From Rhodoferax sp. (GTDB taxonomy: Bacteria > Pseudomonadota > Gammaproteobacteria > Burkholderiales > Burkholderiaceae_C), in contig PKWM01000021.1 in NCBI GenBank assembly GCA_003133245.1, positions 89,186 through 153,185 on the forward strand: 64,000 bases of DNA, given 5' to 3'. Each line of letters opens with the position of its first letter. Position 1 is the first letter of the stretch. The position numbers were made by a program, and so were the translations under genes. Of this stretch, positions 9,041 through 17,793 are shown one piece after another. The notes under the pieces are model-generated. The model had not been told where the DNA came from. It did not search any database and worked only from the letters and a program-made list of their open reading frames with translations.

Positions 9041-9075
9041 TGAATCTTTTAAAAGATGCAACAAAAATGAATCAT
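9041..9075. promoter_or_regulatory. Candidate NsrR operator between norB and the small membrane-protein gene
   Basis: The norB/9116 divergent region contains AAGATGCAACAAAAATGAAT at 9053-9072 (site to 9075), matching most positions of the NsrR consensus AAGATGYATTT-N-AAATRCATCTT as I recall it. It overlaps a perfect 14-base palindrome, ATCTTTTAAAAGAT, at 9044-9057. The region is notably AT-rich. One site could control both genes. Confidence 0.5.
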
Positions 9076-9115
9076 TTAAAATTGCAAGATCCAAAAATCA
9101 GGTGAAAGCTATCCA

Positions 9116-9448
9116 ATGTCCGCTCGTATCAGTCTCTTCGCCATTGCAGCGCTGCTGCTGGGCGCTCATTTTTTTCGATCTGGCAATTTTTTACTGGTGG
9201 CCCTCTGTCTGGCAACGCCGTTGCTATTCCTGTACAGGAAGCGCCGGAGCCTCATCCTGTTGCAGTTAACGGCCTACGCTGCGACCGCGAGTTGGCTGTG
9301 GACGGCGCTTCAACTCGTCGCATTGCGCCAGCAGGCTGATCGACCGTGGATCGCCGCCGCCCTCATTCTGGGTGCAGTCGCCCTGTTCACGCTGGTGGCG
9401 GGGTTCTTGATGAACTCCCGCTGCATGCGTGAGCGCTATTCTCGTTAG
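9116..9448 (+). CDS. Small membrane protein of unknown function in the NO island
   Basis: This 110-residue protein is nearly all hydrophobic, with about four predicted membrane segments separated by a basic loop (YRKRRSLILL) and a short charged C-terminus (CMRERYSR). I do not recognise a family. It is divergent from norB and shares the region with the NsrR-like operator, and its last four bases overlap the end of the convergent ygbA-like gene. Its position makes a role in NO respiration or detoxification plausible, for example as an assembly or accessory protein, but that is inference only. Confidence 0.6.
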   Translation: MSARISLFAIAALLLGAHFFRSGNFLLVALCLATPLLFLYRKRRSLILLQLTAYAATASWLWTALQLVALRQQADRPWIAAALILGAVALFTLVAGFLMNSRCMRERYSR

Positions 9449-9873
9449 CCACTGTCACTGCTTCTGCCATCGCTCGCGGCGCTGTGCGTAGTTGGAGTTT
9501 TTTGTTGGCGCTTGGCTGGCAGCACCGGTATGGGCCGGTGATCGGCCAGCAGGTGCAAGATGCCCAAGATGGGGTGTCTGAGCAGCATGCGTGGCCCGCC
9601 CCACCGCATCACGATCCTTATCTTTTCACGCATCTCCGCGCTGTAGCAATGCACGACACACTTGGCGCAGTTCGGCTTAGCGTCGCCGAACACGCAGCGT
9701 TGCAGACGGCGCTGGGCATAGTCGAACAGAGCGGCGCAGTCGGCGCATAGCGGCTCTGCGCCATGGTGGTGGCGGCAGTACATACGGACCATTATTTCGA
9801 TGGTTTTGAGTTCGCGCACGCGTCGGATAAAACGCTTGTCGGTGGTGAATTCAATCAGAACACGCTTATTCAC
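9445..9873 (-). CDS. YgbA-like nitrous-oxide-stimulated-promoter family protein
   Basis: About 142 residues matching the small YgbA family, whose E. coli member is induced by NO under NsrR control; its molecular function is unclear. The conserved core is visible: RELKTIEIMVRMYCRHHHG, LCADCAALFDYAQRRLQRC, and a later CAKCVVHCYS. The many Cys and His residues suggest metal binding. A GTG at 9873 overlaps the end of the upstream short-chain dehydrogenase gene by eight bases and is the likely start; an ATG at 9915 would add 14 residues. The C-terminal 25 residues are polar and probably disordered. The context fits an NO-responsive gene. Confidence 0.8.
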   Translation of the reverse strand: MNKRVLIEFTTDKRFIRRVRELKTIEIMVRMYCRHHHGAEPLCADCAALFDYAQRRLQRCVFGDAKPNCAKCVVHCYSAEMREKIRIVMRWGGPRMLLRHPILGILHLLADHRPIPVLPAKRQQKTPTTHSAASDGRSSDSG

Positions 9874-10621
9874 GCACGTCACCAACCGGGTTGTCACCAA
9901 AGTCCGCGCGCGCAAGGTAACTCAGCACGCGGCTGGCTGCCTCGGTCGGTGAGGCGAGCTGGCCGGTCAGCTTGAGATTGACAAAGTTGCTTTTATCCGG
10001 AAATGCTGCTGCATCAGTGTCGCGTAATTGGCTTTGCATGCCGGTATCAATCACGCCGGGTGCCAGCGAGCAGACCGCGGCACCGTGCGGTTTGAGGGCC
10101 TCGTCTAGCGCCAGACAGCGCGTGAAGTGGTCCAGGCCCGCCTTGGCGGCGCAATAAGCCGCCTGCGACGCCATCGCGCGTCGGCCCAGGCCGGACGATA
10201 TGTTGAGCACTTTGCGCGGTATAGCCAAGCGGTCGGTCGCCCGTAAAAAAGCCGCCGTCAGTAACAAAGGGGCTTCCAGACCGACTCGCAGCGCACGGGC
10301 CAGATCGTGCGGATCGGAGTCACTCAGAGGCGCAATTTGTGGCAGAACCCCGGCATTGTTGATGAGCGTGGCGCTGGCAAATGAGGTTGCCGCGCGGCTT
10401 CCCATCCATTGCGCCAGCCTGCTCGCTGCGGCGGCGCCGTCTTCAAGATCAAGTGACCATTGTTCGAGCGGGCACTTCAGCGCGTCGGCACGGGTTGCCA
10501 GCGCTTCGTTGCGATGGCGTGAAATGCACAACAGCATGTGCTCGGCACTCAGCAACTGTTGCGCCATGGCCAAACCCATGCCGCGTGATGCGCCGGTGAT
10601 GATGTAGAGATGTTGAACCAT
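9866..10621 (-). CDS. Short-chain dehydrogenase/reductase
   Basis: This 251-residue classical SDR has the cofactor motif TGASRGMG at residues 9-16, the NNAG motif, a catalytic serine in NISSGLG and the YCAAK catalytic Tyr-Lys pair. The arginine after the glycine motif suggests NADPH. Overall it resembles benzil- or sepiapterin-reductase-like members, but the substrate cannot be told from sequence. Its end overlaps the YgbA-like gene, and it is divergent from nnrS, so it may be co-expressed with NO-defence genes even though no NO-related chemistry is known for it. Confidence 0.85.
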   Translation of the reverse strand: MVQHLYIITGASRGMGLAMAQQLLSAEHMLLCISRHRNEALATRADALKCPLEQWSLDLEDGAAAASRLAQWMGSRAATSFASATLINNAGVLPQIAPLSDSDPHDLARALRVGLEAPLLLTAAFLRATDRLAIPRKVLNISSGLGRRAMASQAAYCAAKAGLDHFTRCLALDEALKPHGAAVCSLAPGVIDTGMQSQLRDTDAAAFPDKSNFVNLKLTGQLASPTEAASRVLSYLARADFGDNPVGDVRE

Positions 10622-10727
10622 GCTAAACCCCTGCTTCTTGGTGGCCCATTATGGACGGCGCGCCTCAACCCTTAAGATGTGAGCGGCACTTCAGTTACAA
10701 ATTCTTCTTGTTTACTATTTCGTCATC

Positions 10728-11933
10728 ATGAAACCTGACTCTTTACCCATCTTCTCTGCCGCTAAAACGGCTGCTCCTGACTTGAAGGATTGGCCATTTT
10801 TGCGTCTGGGTTTTCGGCCTTTTTATCTTGGCGGCGCGCTGCTGGCAGTACTGATCGTGCCACTGTGGCTGGCCATGTTTTTGGGTTGGCTGCAACTCAC
10901 ACCCACGTCGCAGCCGCTGCTGTGGCATGTTCATGAAATGCTTTTTGGTTTTGCCGTGGCGATCATTGTTGGCTTTCTGCTGACCGCTGGTGCAAATTGG
11001 ACCGGTCGGGCGACGCCGCGTGGGCCAACGCTGGCGGCGTTGGCTTTGTTGTGGCTGGCCGCGCGTGTGGCTTCGCTGAGCGGGCCTTACCTGGCGTATG
11101 CGTTGCTTGACATCGCGCTGCTGCCGGTCGTGGCGGGCATTCTGGTCAACATCTTGCTGCGTTCACGCAACTACCGCAATCTGCCTTTGGCTTTGATGCT
11201 GGCCTTGCTGGCGGTTGCCAACCTGGTGTTTCATCTGGCGGTGCTGGGGGTGTTGCAAGTGTTGCCGATGACGCCCATGTACGTTGGGCTGGCGCTGATT
11301 GTGCTGGTTGAATGTGTGATGGCTGGGCGCGTGATTCCGGCTTTTACCATGGCGGTTACGCCGGGGTTGAAATTGGTCGTTACGAAGTGGCTGGAGTGGC
11401 TCACCTTGAGCGTCACCGCGCTGGGCTTGACACTGTGGGCCTTGGCACCGCCCAGTGTGGCAGGTTTTGCTGTATTGGGAATTGCTGCTGTGCTGCAAAC
11501 CAAGCGCTTGCTGGGCTGGCAGCCTGGGTTGACCCTCAAGCGTCCGATTTTGTGGATCCTGCACGCCGCTTATGCATGGATACCGGTTGGCCTGGTGTTG
11601 TTGGCACTGACGCAGATTGGCCTGATACCGGCCTCAGCGGGAATTCACGCGTTGACGGTTGGAGCTACCGGCGGCCTCATCATCGGCATGATCACGCGCA
11701 CGGCACGCGGTCACACCGGCCGGCCTTTGGCGGTGTCGCAGGCTGAAGTGTTGGCCTACGTCCTGGTGATGAGCGCGGCGTTGCTGCGCGTGTTGTTGCC
11801 CCTGATGGCGCCCTCGCTGCTGCTGTATTTTCTCGTTGCTGCGGCGCTGGCCTGGAGCTTTGCGTTTCTGATCTACCTGTGGCTATTCACGCCCTGGTTG
11901 CTGCGCACCCGGCTGGACGGCAAGGACGGTTAA
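10728..11933 (+). CDS. nnrS: NnrS family haem-copper membrane protein
   Basis: This 401-residue polytopic protein belongs to the NnrS family, haem- and copper-containing inner-membrane proteins that protect cells against NO and are usually under NO-responsive regulators. About 12 membrane segments are visible. Conserved family features include the N-terminal LGFRPFYLGG, LLWHVHEMLFGFA with two histidines, and GLIIGMITRTARGHTGRP near residue 320. It closes the NO-defence island. The stop is followed at once by an inverted-repeat element. Exact biochemical function in the family is not settled. Confidence 0.92.
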   Translation: MKPDSLPIFSAAKTAAPDLKDWPFLRLGFRPFYLGGALLAVLIVPLWLAMFLGWLQLTPTSQPLLWHVHEMLFGFAVAIIVGFLLTAGANWTGRATPRGPTLAALALLWLAARVASLSGPYLAYALLDIALLPVVAGILVNILLRSRNYRNLPLALMLALLAVANLVFHLAVLGVLQVLPMTPMYVGLALIVLVECVMAGRVIPAFTMAVTPGLKLVVTKWLEWLTLSVTALGLTLWALAPPSVAGFAVLGIAAVLQTKRLLGWQPGLTLKRPILWILHAAYAWIPVGLVLLALTQIGLIPASAGIHALTVGATGGLIIGMITRTARGHTGRPLAVSQAEVLAYVLVMSAALLRVLLPLMAPSLLLYFLVAAALAWSFAFLIYLWLFTPWLLRTRLDGKDG

Positions 11934-12063
11934 TTCCATTTCTAAATCACCCCTGTCGTTGTTGTCTAGCCTTGCCCTCCGTCGATGCCGACAGGCAGCA
12001 AAGGACAAGCAATAGGACTGCCTGCGGCTCGACGCCTAGACAGGAATGATTTGGAAATGGAAT
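11933..12063. repeat. Inverted-repeat element (copy 1), ends ATTCCATTTC
   Basis: A 131-base element is bounded by a 17-base inverted repeat with one mismatch: ATTCCATTTCTAAATCA at 11933-11949 and its complement at 12047-12063. Further in, CCTGTC and a GTC-AGCC block are also complementary, and an inner perfect stem CAGGCAG/CTGCCTG is present. The left end begins on the last base of the nnrS stop codon. A second element with the same outer repeat lies at 18716-18819. It may be a miniature mobile element or a folded 3' structure. Confidence 0.65.
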
Positions 12064-12086
12064 AAGCCTGGGCAGTCGGCAAGTTA

Positions 12087-13541
12087 ATGAACTATATTTC
12101 CCGTCAACAACTGATTCCTGCAATGAACCCTCCCACATGGCTAGCTCGCAACGTTTCCAAATTGCTACCGACGGCCGGTAAAGCCAGTACCGTTGGCGCG
12201 CTGCGTTGCACCCAGGAGCGTCTGGCGACCACTTTGAGTCGCAAAGGAGAGGCGCTGTCGCCGCGTCAACTGCGACGTGTACTGGCTGACTTGCAGGGCG
12301 TCGCGGACAGCCAGGTCAGCGAGGTTGAAGGTGGGCAGCGTGCCATGGACTTTTCCCGCTGGTATGAAGCCGCCACGTCAGCGCAGAGGTGCGATTGCTG
12401 GCTTTTAATGAGTGAGCAGTTTGCGCCTGACCTGCAAAAAATTCAGGCGGCGCGCGAACCCTATGAAGCAGCCCAGAACACGCCCGATGCGGGGCCGGCC
12501 GAGATCAGGTTGCGCCAGGCGCTGGCGTCGCCGCGCACCCGCTTGTTGCAGCGTTTTGCGGTATTCCCGCAGGGCCTGCGTTTCTTGCTCGACCTGCGCG
12601 CCCAACTGTTGCCTCACCTGAAAACCGAAAAACGCCTGCTGGCACTCGACAGCGAGCTTGAAAGCCTGTTCTCGACCTGGTTTGACGTCGCCTTCCTGGA
12701 ACTGCGCCGCATCAACTGGGACTCGCCCGCATCCTTGATTGAGAAGCTGATCCAGTACGAGGCCGTGCACGACATTCGCGGCTGGAACGATGTTAAAAAC
12801 CGGCTTGATCCGGATCGTCGCTGTTATGGTTTTTTTCATCCGCAATTGCCCAACGAACCGCTGATCTTTGTCGAGGTGGCGCTGCTTGATGATTTGCCTC
12901 AGGCGATCTCGCCGCTGCTCGACGAAGCGGCCGCTGCCGCCGATCTTGCCAAAGCCACCACCGCCATTTTCTACTCGATTAGCAACACCCAGACCGGTCT
13001 GCGGGGGGTGAGTTTTGGCGACTCGTTGATCAAGCGCGTGGTTGAAACGCTCAAGACCGAGTTTGCGCGTTTGAAGACTTTTGCCACGCTCTCGCCGATG
13101 CCCGGTTTTCGCGCCTGGCTGGGCAAGAATGCCTCAAGCATGCTGGACAAGCTCAATGCCAAAACCCGCGTTGCGCTGGCGCGCTCGCTGGGTGTAGAGA
13201 CGGTGACGGCGGCCGACTTGCTGGCGGCGGCTGAGCAGGCACTGGCGCTCGACACCAAATCGCCGCTGCGCCGTTTCTTGATGCAATGCGCAGCCCACTA
13301 TCTGAGCCGGGAACTCGCAGGTGGCAAACCCGTTGATCCGGTGACGCGTTTCCACTTGAGCAACGGCGCGCGCATTGAACGGCTGAACTGGGGTGGTGAC
13401 CTGAGCGCCAAAGGCTTCAAACAGTCTTACGGGATGATGGTCAATTACCTCTACGACCTCAAACGCCTGGACAAGTACCGCGCCCAATTTTCCAAAAGCA
13501 AAATCGCGGTGTCCAGTGCGATGGCCGACCTGGAATTTTGA
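12087..13541 (+). CDS. Malonyl-CoA decarboxylase
   Basis: This 484-residue protein belongs to the malonyl-CoA decarboxylase family, which converts malonyl-CoA to acetyl-CoA and CO2. An N-terminal helical domain is followed by a GNAT-fold catalytic domain. Conserved parts include TAIFYSISNTQTGLRGVSFG, ATLSPMPGF, and near the C-terminus FHLSNGARIERLNWGGD and KQSYGMMVNYLYDL; the serine and histidine in these blocks correspond to catalytic residues in the family. The ATG at 12087 is used; a second ATG at 12123 is possible, and neither has a strong Shine-Dalgarno. It stands alone rather than in a malonate operon, suggesting a role in malonyl-CoA turnover. Confidence 0.9.
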   Translation: MNYISRQQLIPAMNPPTWLARNVSKLLPTAGKASTVGALRCTQERLATTLSRKGEALSPRQLRRVLADLQGVADSQVSEVEGGQRAMDFSRWYEAATSAQRCDCWLLMSEQFAPDLQKIQAAREPYEAAQNTPDAGPAEIRLRQALASPRTRLLQRFAVFPQGLRFLLDLRAQLLPHLKTEKRLLALDSELESLFSTWFDVAFLELRRINWDSPASLIEKLIQYEAVHDIRGWNDVKNRLDPDRRCYGFFHPQLPNEPLIFVEVALLDDLPQAISPLLDEAAAAADLAKATTAIFYSISNTQTGLRGVSFGDSLIKRVVETLKTEFARLKTFATLSPMPGFRAWLGKNASSMLDKLNAKTRVALARSLGVETVTAADLLAAAEQALALDTKSPLRRFLMQCAAHYLSRELAGGKPVDPVTRFHLSNGARIERLNWGGDLSAKGFKQSYGMMVNYLYDLKRLDKYRAQFSKSKIAVSSAMADLEF

Positions 13542-13551
13542 AACAAAGTCT

Positions 13552-13582
13552 CTTGGGACGCTGCGCCGGGCAGCGGTCCAAG
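13552..13582. terminator. Hairpin between convergent genes
   Basis: A 13-base stem with two mismatches (CTTGGGACGCTGC and GCAGCGGTCCAAG) and a 5-base loop fills the 48-base gap between the malonyl-CoA decarboxylase and cytochrome c' stops. No T-run is present. A shared transcript end is likely. Confidence 0.5.
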
Positions 13583-13589
13583 CACCCAA

Positions 13590-14045
13590 TTACTTGGCCC
13601 TGAAGTTGTCGTGGCACCCTTTGCACGTGTTCGCGGCGCTGCCAAACGCTACCTTCAGGCTGTCGAGCGTACCGACTTTGGCAGCGGCGCTGAGCTTGGT
13701 GGCCTCGGCCACCAGCTTGTCGGCGGATTCCTTGAATTTGGCGGAGTCTTTCCAGACGTCGGGCAGGGCCTTGGTGTTGCCGCCCTTGTCGGTGCCTTCG
13801 CCAAAAGCGGCCCACGGTAATTTAGACAGGCTTTCCACAATGACCGCGTTTCCCGCTGCCTGCCTGGCATCGAACGCCGTCTTGCCGTTGGCCATGGCGC
13901 CCAGGCGAGCGAAATGCGTCCCCATCACCGTCATTGCGCTTTGGCGGTACTTGATGGCGTCTTCGGGCTTGGCGAACTGGGCCACGGCGGGCGTGACCAG
14001 GGCCGCAACTGAAGCGGCCAGAACAAATGCAGCAATTGCTTTCAT
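13590..14045 (-). CDS. Cytochrome c'
   Basis: This 151-residue protein is a cytochrome c' type periplasmic haem protein: an N-terminal signal peptide (MKAIAAFVLAASVAALV, cleaved near AVA/QF), a four-helix-bundle-like body and a single CKGCH haem site 12 residues from the C-terminus, which is the mark of the class II fold. Cytochromes c' bind NO and protect against it, which fits the NO island a few kilobases away. The ATG at 14045 has AAAGGA upstream and is preferred to an ATG 42 bases earlier. It is divergent from a membrane cytochrome b, a common pairing. Confidence 0.9.
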   Translation of the reverse strand: MKAIAAFVLAASVAALVTPAVAQFAKPEDAIKYRQSAMTVMGTHFARLGAMANGKTAFDARQAAGNAVIVESLSKLPWAAFGEGTDKGGNTKALPDVWKDSAKFKESADKLVAEATKLSAAAKVGTLDSLKVAFGSAANTCKGCHDNFRAK

Positions 14046-14176
14046 CGAATATCCTTTAGGGGTTGAAGGAGAGGTTTGTGAAAACAAGATTGTTTAAAAC
14101 ATCGGATTGAGAACGAGTGTATCGGCGCGAGCGATTTCTTGCTGGCGGCGCTCAAGCCTATCGTTAAAGGATTTCC

Positions 14177-14842
14177 ATGACACACAAAATCAGGGTTTGG
14201 GATTTGCCCACGCGTGTTTTTCACTGGGCGTTGGTGTTGTGCATTGCCGGCTCCGTCATTGCCGGAGAAATCGGCGGCAACGCCATGCCCTGGCACTTCA
14301 GGATAGGCTACACGGTGCTGAGCCTGCTGCTGTTTCGCGTCGTATGGGGCTTCGTTGGCGGACGCTGGTCGCGCTTTGCTTCGTTTGTGCATGCGCCGGC
14401 CACAGTGCTGGCCTACATCATGGGGCGTGGTTTGCCGGAACACACCGTGGGACACAACCCGCTGGGCGCGGGCTCGGTGCTGGCACTGCTGTTTTTTCTG
14501 TTGGGGCAGGTGCTCAGTGGCAGTTTCAGCAGCGACGAGATCGCCTTTTCCGGGCCGCTCACCAAGTTTGTTTCCAACGCCACTGTCAGCCTGGCCACGA
14601 CCTACCACAAGGAGATTGGCAAGAGCATTCTGATTGTGTTGGTATTGCTGCATGTCGGTGCCATCGTGTACTACCGCATTTGCAAGAACCAGAACCTGGC
14701 GGCGGCGATGCTGCACGGCGACAAGGAACTTGAACACCCGGCACCGTCGTCGCGCGACGATGCCGGCTCGCGCGCCGTTGCGGCGGTGGTGTTCGTCATT
14801 TGCGCCAGCCTGGTTGCCTGGGGTGTGCAACTGCTTGGCTGA
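14177..14842 (+). CDS. Membrane cytochrome b (b561 / hydrogenase b-type fold)
   Basis: This 221-residue inner-membrane protein matches the di-haem cytochrome b family used by Ni/Fe hydrogenases and cytochrome b561. Four or five membrane segments are visible, starting VWDLPTRVFHWALVLCIAG, whose histidine is a usual haem ligand, with others in HFRIGYTVLS and VLLHVGAIVYY. It should carry electrons between the quinone pool and a periplasmic c-type cytochrome. The gene is divergent from the cytochrome c' gene and the two may form a redox pair; this is inferred from position. Confidence 0.85.
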   Translation: MTHKIRVWDLPTRVFHWALVLCIAGSVIAGEIGGNAMPWHFRIGYTVLSLLLFRVVWGFVGGRWSRFASFVHAPATVLAYIMGRGLPEHTVGHNPLGAGSVLALLFFLLGQVLSGSFSSDEIAFSGPLTKFVSNATVSLATTYHKEIGKSILIVLVLLHVGAIVYYRICKNQNLAAAMLHGDKELEHPAPSSRDDAGSRAVAAVVFVICASLVAWGVQLLG

Positions 14843-14897
14843 ACAATCACGGCGGACGGTTGAGGTTCGCTATTCACTACACAACAGAGGAGTCATC

Positions 14898-15830
14898 GTG
14901 AAAATTTTGGTACTGGGTGCCGGCGCCACCGGCGGTTATTTCGGCGGTCGCCTTCATCAGGCGGGCGCAGACGTTACGTTTTTGGTGCGCGCCAAACGAG
15001 CGCAGCAGCTCGCCACGCAGGGCCTGGTGATTGAGAGTACCAAGGACAAGGTTGCCTTGCCGGTCAAGACCGTGCTGGCCGAGGCGGTCAAGCCCGACTA
15101 TGACGTTGTTATCCTGGCCTGCAAAGCCTTTGACCTTGACAGCAGCATTGCCGCCATCACCCCTGCCATGGGCTCTGCCACCTGCGTCCTGCCGCTGCTC
15201 AACGGCATCTCTCACCTCGACGCGCTGGACGCGGCGTTTGGGATCAACCGCGTCATGGGCGGTGCTTGCCAGATCGCCGCAACACTCACCAAAGACGGCG
15301 TCGTTAAATCATTGACTGCGGCACAATCCATCGTCTGGGGAACGCGTGACGCAGCGCAAGCGGCGCTGGCGCACAAGCTGGCAGACGCTTTCGCCAACAC
15401 CGTGGTGGACTGGAAAGTCTCTAGCAACATCATGCTTGACATGTGGGAAAAGGTGACGTTCCTATGCACCCTGGCCGGCATGACCTGTTTGATGCGTGCA
15501 TCGGTGGGCGATATTTTGGCCACGCCGCACGGACACAGCTTGATCCAGCGCTGCTTCGACTCCTGTGTGGCCATTGCCACCCAAGAGGGCTTCGCGCCGC
15601 GCGCCAACGTCATTGAACGTTTCCAGGCCGTGTTAAGCGCCAAAGGCTCAACGCTCACGGCATCGATGCTGCGCGATATCGAAAACAATATGCCGGTGGA
15701 AGCCGATCACGTGGTTGGCTTCATGCTGAGCAAAGCGCGCAGACACGGCATCGACGACCTGATGTTGCAGCTGGCTTACACGCATTTGAAAGCCTACGAG
15801 GCGCGGCGCGCGCGGCAGACCTCGTCATAA
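14898..15830 (+). CDS. 2-dehydropantoate 2-reductase family protein
   Basis: This 310-residue protein is a ketopantoate reductase family member, NADPH-dependent, which in pantothenate synthesis reduces 2-dehydropantoate to pantoate. It has the N-terminal Rossmann motif LGAGATGGYFGGRL, the second-domain motif NMLDMWEK-like (SSNIMLDMWEKVTF), and a C-terminal SMLRDIENNMPVEADHVVGF block carrying the conserved glutamate and serine region. The GTG start at 14898 follows AGAGGAG at 14886-14892. Many genomes have several paralogues, so it may act on another 2-oxoacid; the panE symbol is therefore withheld. Confidence 0.85.
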   Translation: MKILVLGAGATGGYFGGRLHQAGADVTFLVRAKRAQQLATQGLVIESTKDKVALPVKTVLAEAVKPDYDVVILACKAFDLDSSIAAITPAMGSATCVLPLLNGISHLDALDAAFGINRVMGGACQIAATLTKDGVVKSLTAAQSIVWGTRDAAQAALAHKLADAFANTVVDWKVSSNIMLDMWEKVTFLCTLAGMTCLMRASVGDILATPHGHSLIQRCFDSCVAIATQEGFAPRANVIERFQAVLSAKGSTLTASMLRDIENNMPVEADHVVGFMLSKARRHGIDDLMLQLAYTHLKAYEARRARQTSS

Positions 15831-15871
15831 CAGGGTGAGCAGCGTCTGACGGTTGTTGCCGACCTCTGGCG

Positions 15872-16103
15872 CTAGCTTGTCGAGGCTAAAACGAAAGACA
15901 TTGCAGGTCTATCTGGTAGGTCGGCTTGAGACACGAAAGCGACATTCAGCTTTCCGAACTGCTCGCTCCAAACCCGACATTTATATCCGCCGTTTGATTG
16001 CCTTGACAAGTCGATGGTGCTCGAATCCAGGGCATAGCCTTCCCCGCAATGTTGACATCGAGTCCGAGCGGCTCGTCGGCATAGAGCTTGTTGGCGCGAC
16101 GAA
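15872..16103 (-). other. Gene-free stretch with possible transposase remnant
   Basis: No convincing gene lies between the reductase and the pseudouridine synthase. On the minus strand, one frame reads CGEGYALDSSTIDLSRQ around 16000-16060; YALDSSTIDL resembles the block around a DDE catalytic aspartate of IS4-type transposases. Flanking frames show no other transposase sequence and no terminal repeats. It may be a scar of an old insertion. Confidence 0.25.
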
Positions 16104-17009
16104 TCAGCACCGCAGGAAGTGTAATTGGCGTTGACTTGCAAACTGCCGCTGCTGCCCTGTGACCGGATCGATAAACTCGATTTGTTTGGCCAGCAGTTGC
16201 AGCGGGTGGGCGTAGTCGATTTGCCCCTCTGGGGTGAGCGCCGGGTAGAGGCCATCGTTCAAGATCGGCAGCCCGAGCGCCGCCATATGGACGCGCAACT
16301 GGTGGCGCTTGCCGGTGACGGGCTTGAGCTGGTAGCGAGCCAGCCCAGCGCTGACCTCCAGTACATCGATGTCGGTCACTGCGTTGGGCGTGCCACTCAC
16401 CTCGTGTTGCAGCATGAAGTGGCCAGCCTCGACGATCCGGCTCGCGCGGGTCAGCGGCAACTCTATATCCGCACGCCAGGGCGCAATCGCCTCGTAGGTT
16501 TTTTCGACCCGGTGCTGGCTGAACAGGGTGTGGTAAGCGGCGCGGGTCTCGGGCTGCTTGCAAAACAGCACCAACCCAGCGGTGTCGCGGTCGATGCGGT
16601 GAATCGGCACCAGCGTATTAAGTCCGAGTTTGAGTTTGAGCCGCACCAGCACGGTCTCGGCCAAATAGCCGCCCGAAGGCATCACCGGCAAGAAATGCGG
16701 CTTATCGACCACCACAAGTTGCGCATCCTGGAACAACACCACTTCATCAAAGGGAATGTGCGGTTCATTCGTCACCGCGCGGTAGTAGTACAGCCTGACA
16801 TGGCTGCGGTAGGCGCTGTCCGGTGGCACCGGACAGCCTTGCTCATCGATCACATTTCCGCTTGCCATGCGCTGTTGCCAGACGGTAGCGGCGATGCCCG
16901 GAAAGCGCTCTGCTAAAAACTCCAGTACCGTTGGCCAGTCACCGGCGGGCAGGCCGACGCAACTCGGCCCGATACCGTTGCGCGTGGGAGGTGTGCTAGA
17001 CCCGTTCAA
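16104..17009 (-). CDS. RluA-family pseudouridine synthase
   Basis: About 301 residues of the RluA family, which isomerises specific uridines of rRNA or tRNA to pseudouridine. The catalytic motif [13 protein letters not shown] is clear near the middle, with the catalytic aspartate; [17 protein letters not shown] and [18 protein letters not shown] are also typical. A TTG at 17009, overlapping the trmB end by 14 bases, is a likely start; the open frame extends to an ATG at 17093, but those residues look like out-of-frame trmB sequence. The 3' end adjoins a gene-free stretch. Which RNA position is modified cannot be said. Confidence 0.82.
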   Translation of the reverse strand: MNGSSTPPTRNGIGPSCVGLPAGDWPTVLEFLAERFPGIAATVWQQRMASGNVIDEQGCPVPPDSAYRSHVRLYYYRAVTNEPHIPFDEVVLFQDAQLVVVDKPHFLPVMPSGGYLAETVLVRLKLKLGLNTLVPIHRIDRDTAGLVLFCKQPETRAAYHTLFSQHRVEKTYEAIAPWRADIELPLTRASRIVEAGHFMLQHEVSGTPNAVTDIDVLEVSAGLARYQLKPVTGKRHQLRVHMAALGLPILNDGLYPALTPEGQIDYAHPLQLLAKQIEFIDPVTGQQRQFASQRQLHFLRC

Positions 17010-17793
17010 ACACCAGATCCCAGACGCCGTGGCCGAGTTTGATGCCGCGGTTTTCAAACTTGGTGAGCGGCCGGTAGTCGGGCTTGAACGCATAGCCGAC
17101 TAGCTCTGGGTGGGTCAACGTCGCAGGGTTTTTCAGCAGCGGTTCATGGCTTAACACATCGAGCATCTGCTCGGCATAAGACTGCCAGTCGGTGGCGCAG
17201 TGCAGGTAGCCGCCGACCTTCAAACGCGCGGCCAGCTTGGCCACCCGCGCTGCCTGGATCAGGCGGCGTTTGTTGTGTCTTTTCTTGTGCCACGGGTCAG
17301 GAAAAAAGATGTGGATGCCGTCCAGACTTTGCAGCGCCAGCATGTTGTCGATGACCTCCACCGCGTCGTGCGCGCAGATGCGAATGTTGTGCAAATCCTG
17401 TTCGCCGATGCGCTTGAGCAGCGCACCGACGCCGGGTTCGTGCACCTCGCAGCACAGGAAATTTATCTGCGGCATCAGGGCGGCGACGTGGGCGGTGGCT
17501 TCACCCATGCCAAAACCGATTTCCAGGATCAGCGGTCGCTTCTTTTGAACGTCCGTGAGACGATCAAGCGCGGTTGCATCGGTGAAAGCAGCATCAAGAT
17601 CAAGCAGGCCAGACTGGTAGGGCAACAGGAATTTGGGCCCAATGGCGGCCACCGCCTTGGCCTGACCGGCTGTTGTGCGACCCGAGCGCAGCACAAAACT
17701 CTTGATCGCTTTGGGGTGGGTCACACCCGGCAAGCGGCCAGCGTTGCGTGGGATGCCTGTGGCTGCCAGGGGAGGGAGGTTTGTATCGTTCAC
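16996..17793 (-). CDS. trmB: tRNA (guanine-N7-)-methyltransferase TrmB
   Basis: A 265-residue SAM-dependent methyltransferase that makes m7G46 in the tRNA variable loop. Family blocks seen are [14 protein letters not shown] (SAM site), [12 protein letters not shown], and the diagnostic [19 protein letters not shown]. The C-terminus, [19 protein letters not shown], is also typical. A GTG at 17793 overlaps the gluQ stop by four bases (GTGA), giving translational coupling; an ATG at 17820 would add nine residues inside gluQ. It lies in a gluQ-trmB-rluA-like series of overlapping RNA-modification genes. Confidence 0.93.
   Translation of the reverse strand: MNDTNLPPLAATGIPRNAGRLPGVTHPKAIKSFVLRSGRTTAGQAKAVAAIGPKFLLPYQSGLLDLDAAFTDATALDRLTDVQKKRPLILEIGFGMGEATAHVAALMPQINFLCCEVHEPGVGALLKRIGEQDLHNIRICAHDAVEVIDNMLALQSLDGIHIFFPDPWHKKRHNKRRLIQAARVAKLAARLKVGGYLHCATDWQSYAEQMLDVLSHEPLLKNPATLTHPELVGYAFKPDYRPLTKFENRGIKLGHGVWDLVFERV

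Noticed and set aside
10674..10696. Possible NsrR site before nnrS (AAGATGT)
   Set aside because: Only the left seven bases agree with the consensus; the right half does not match.
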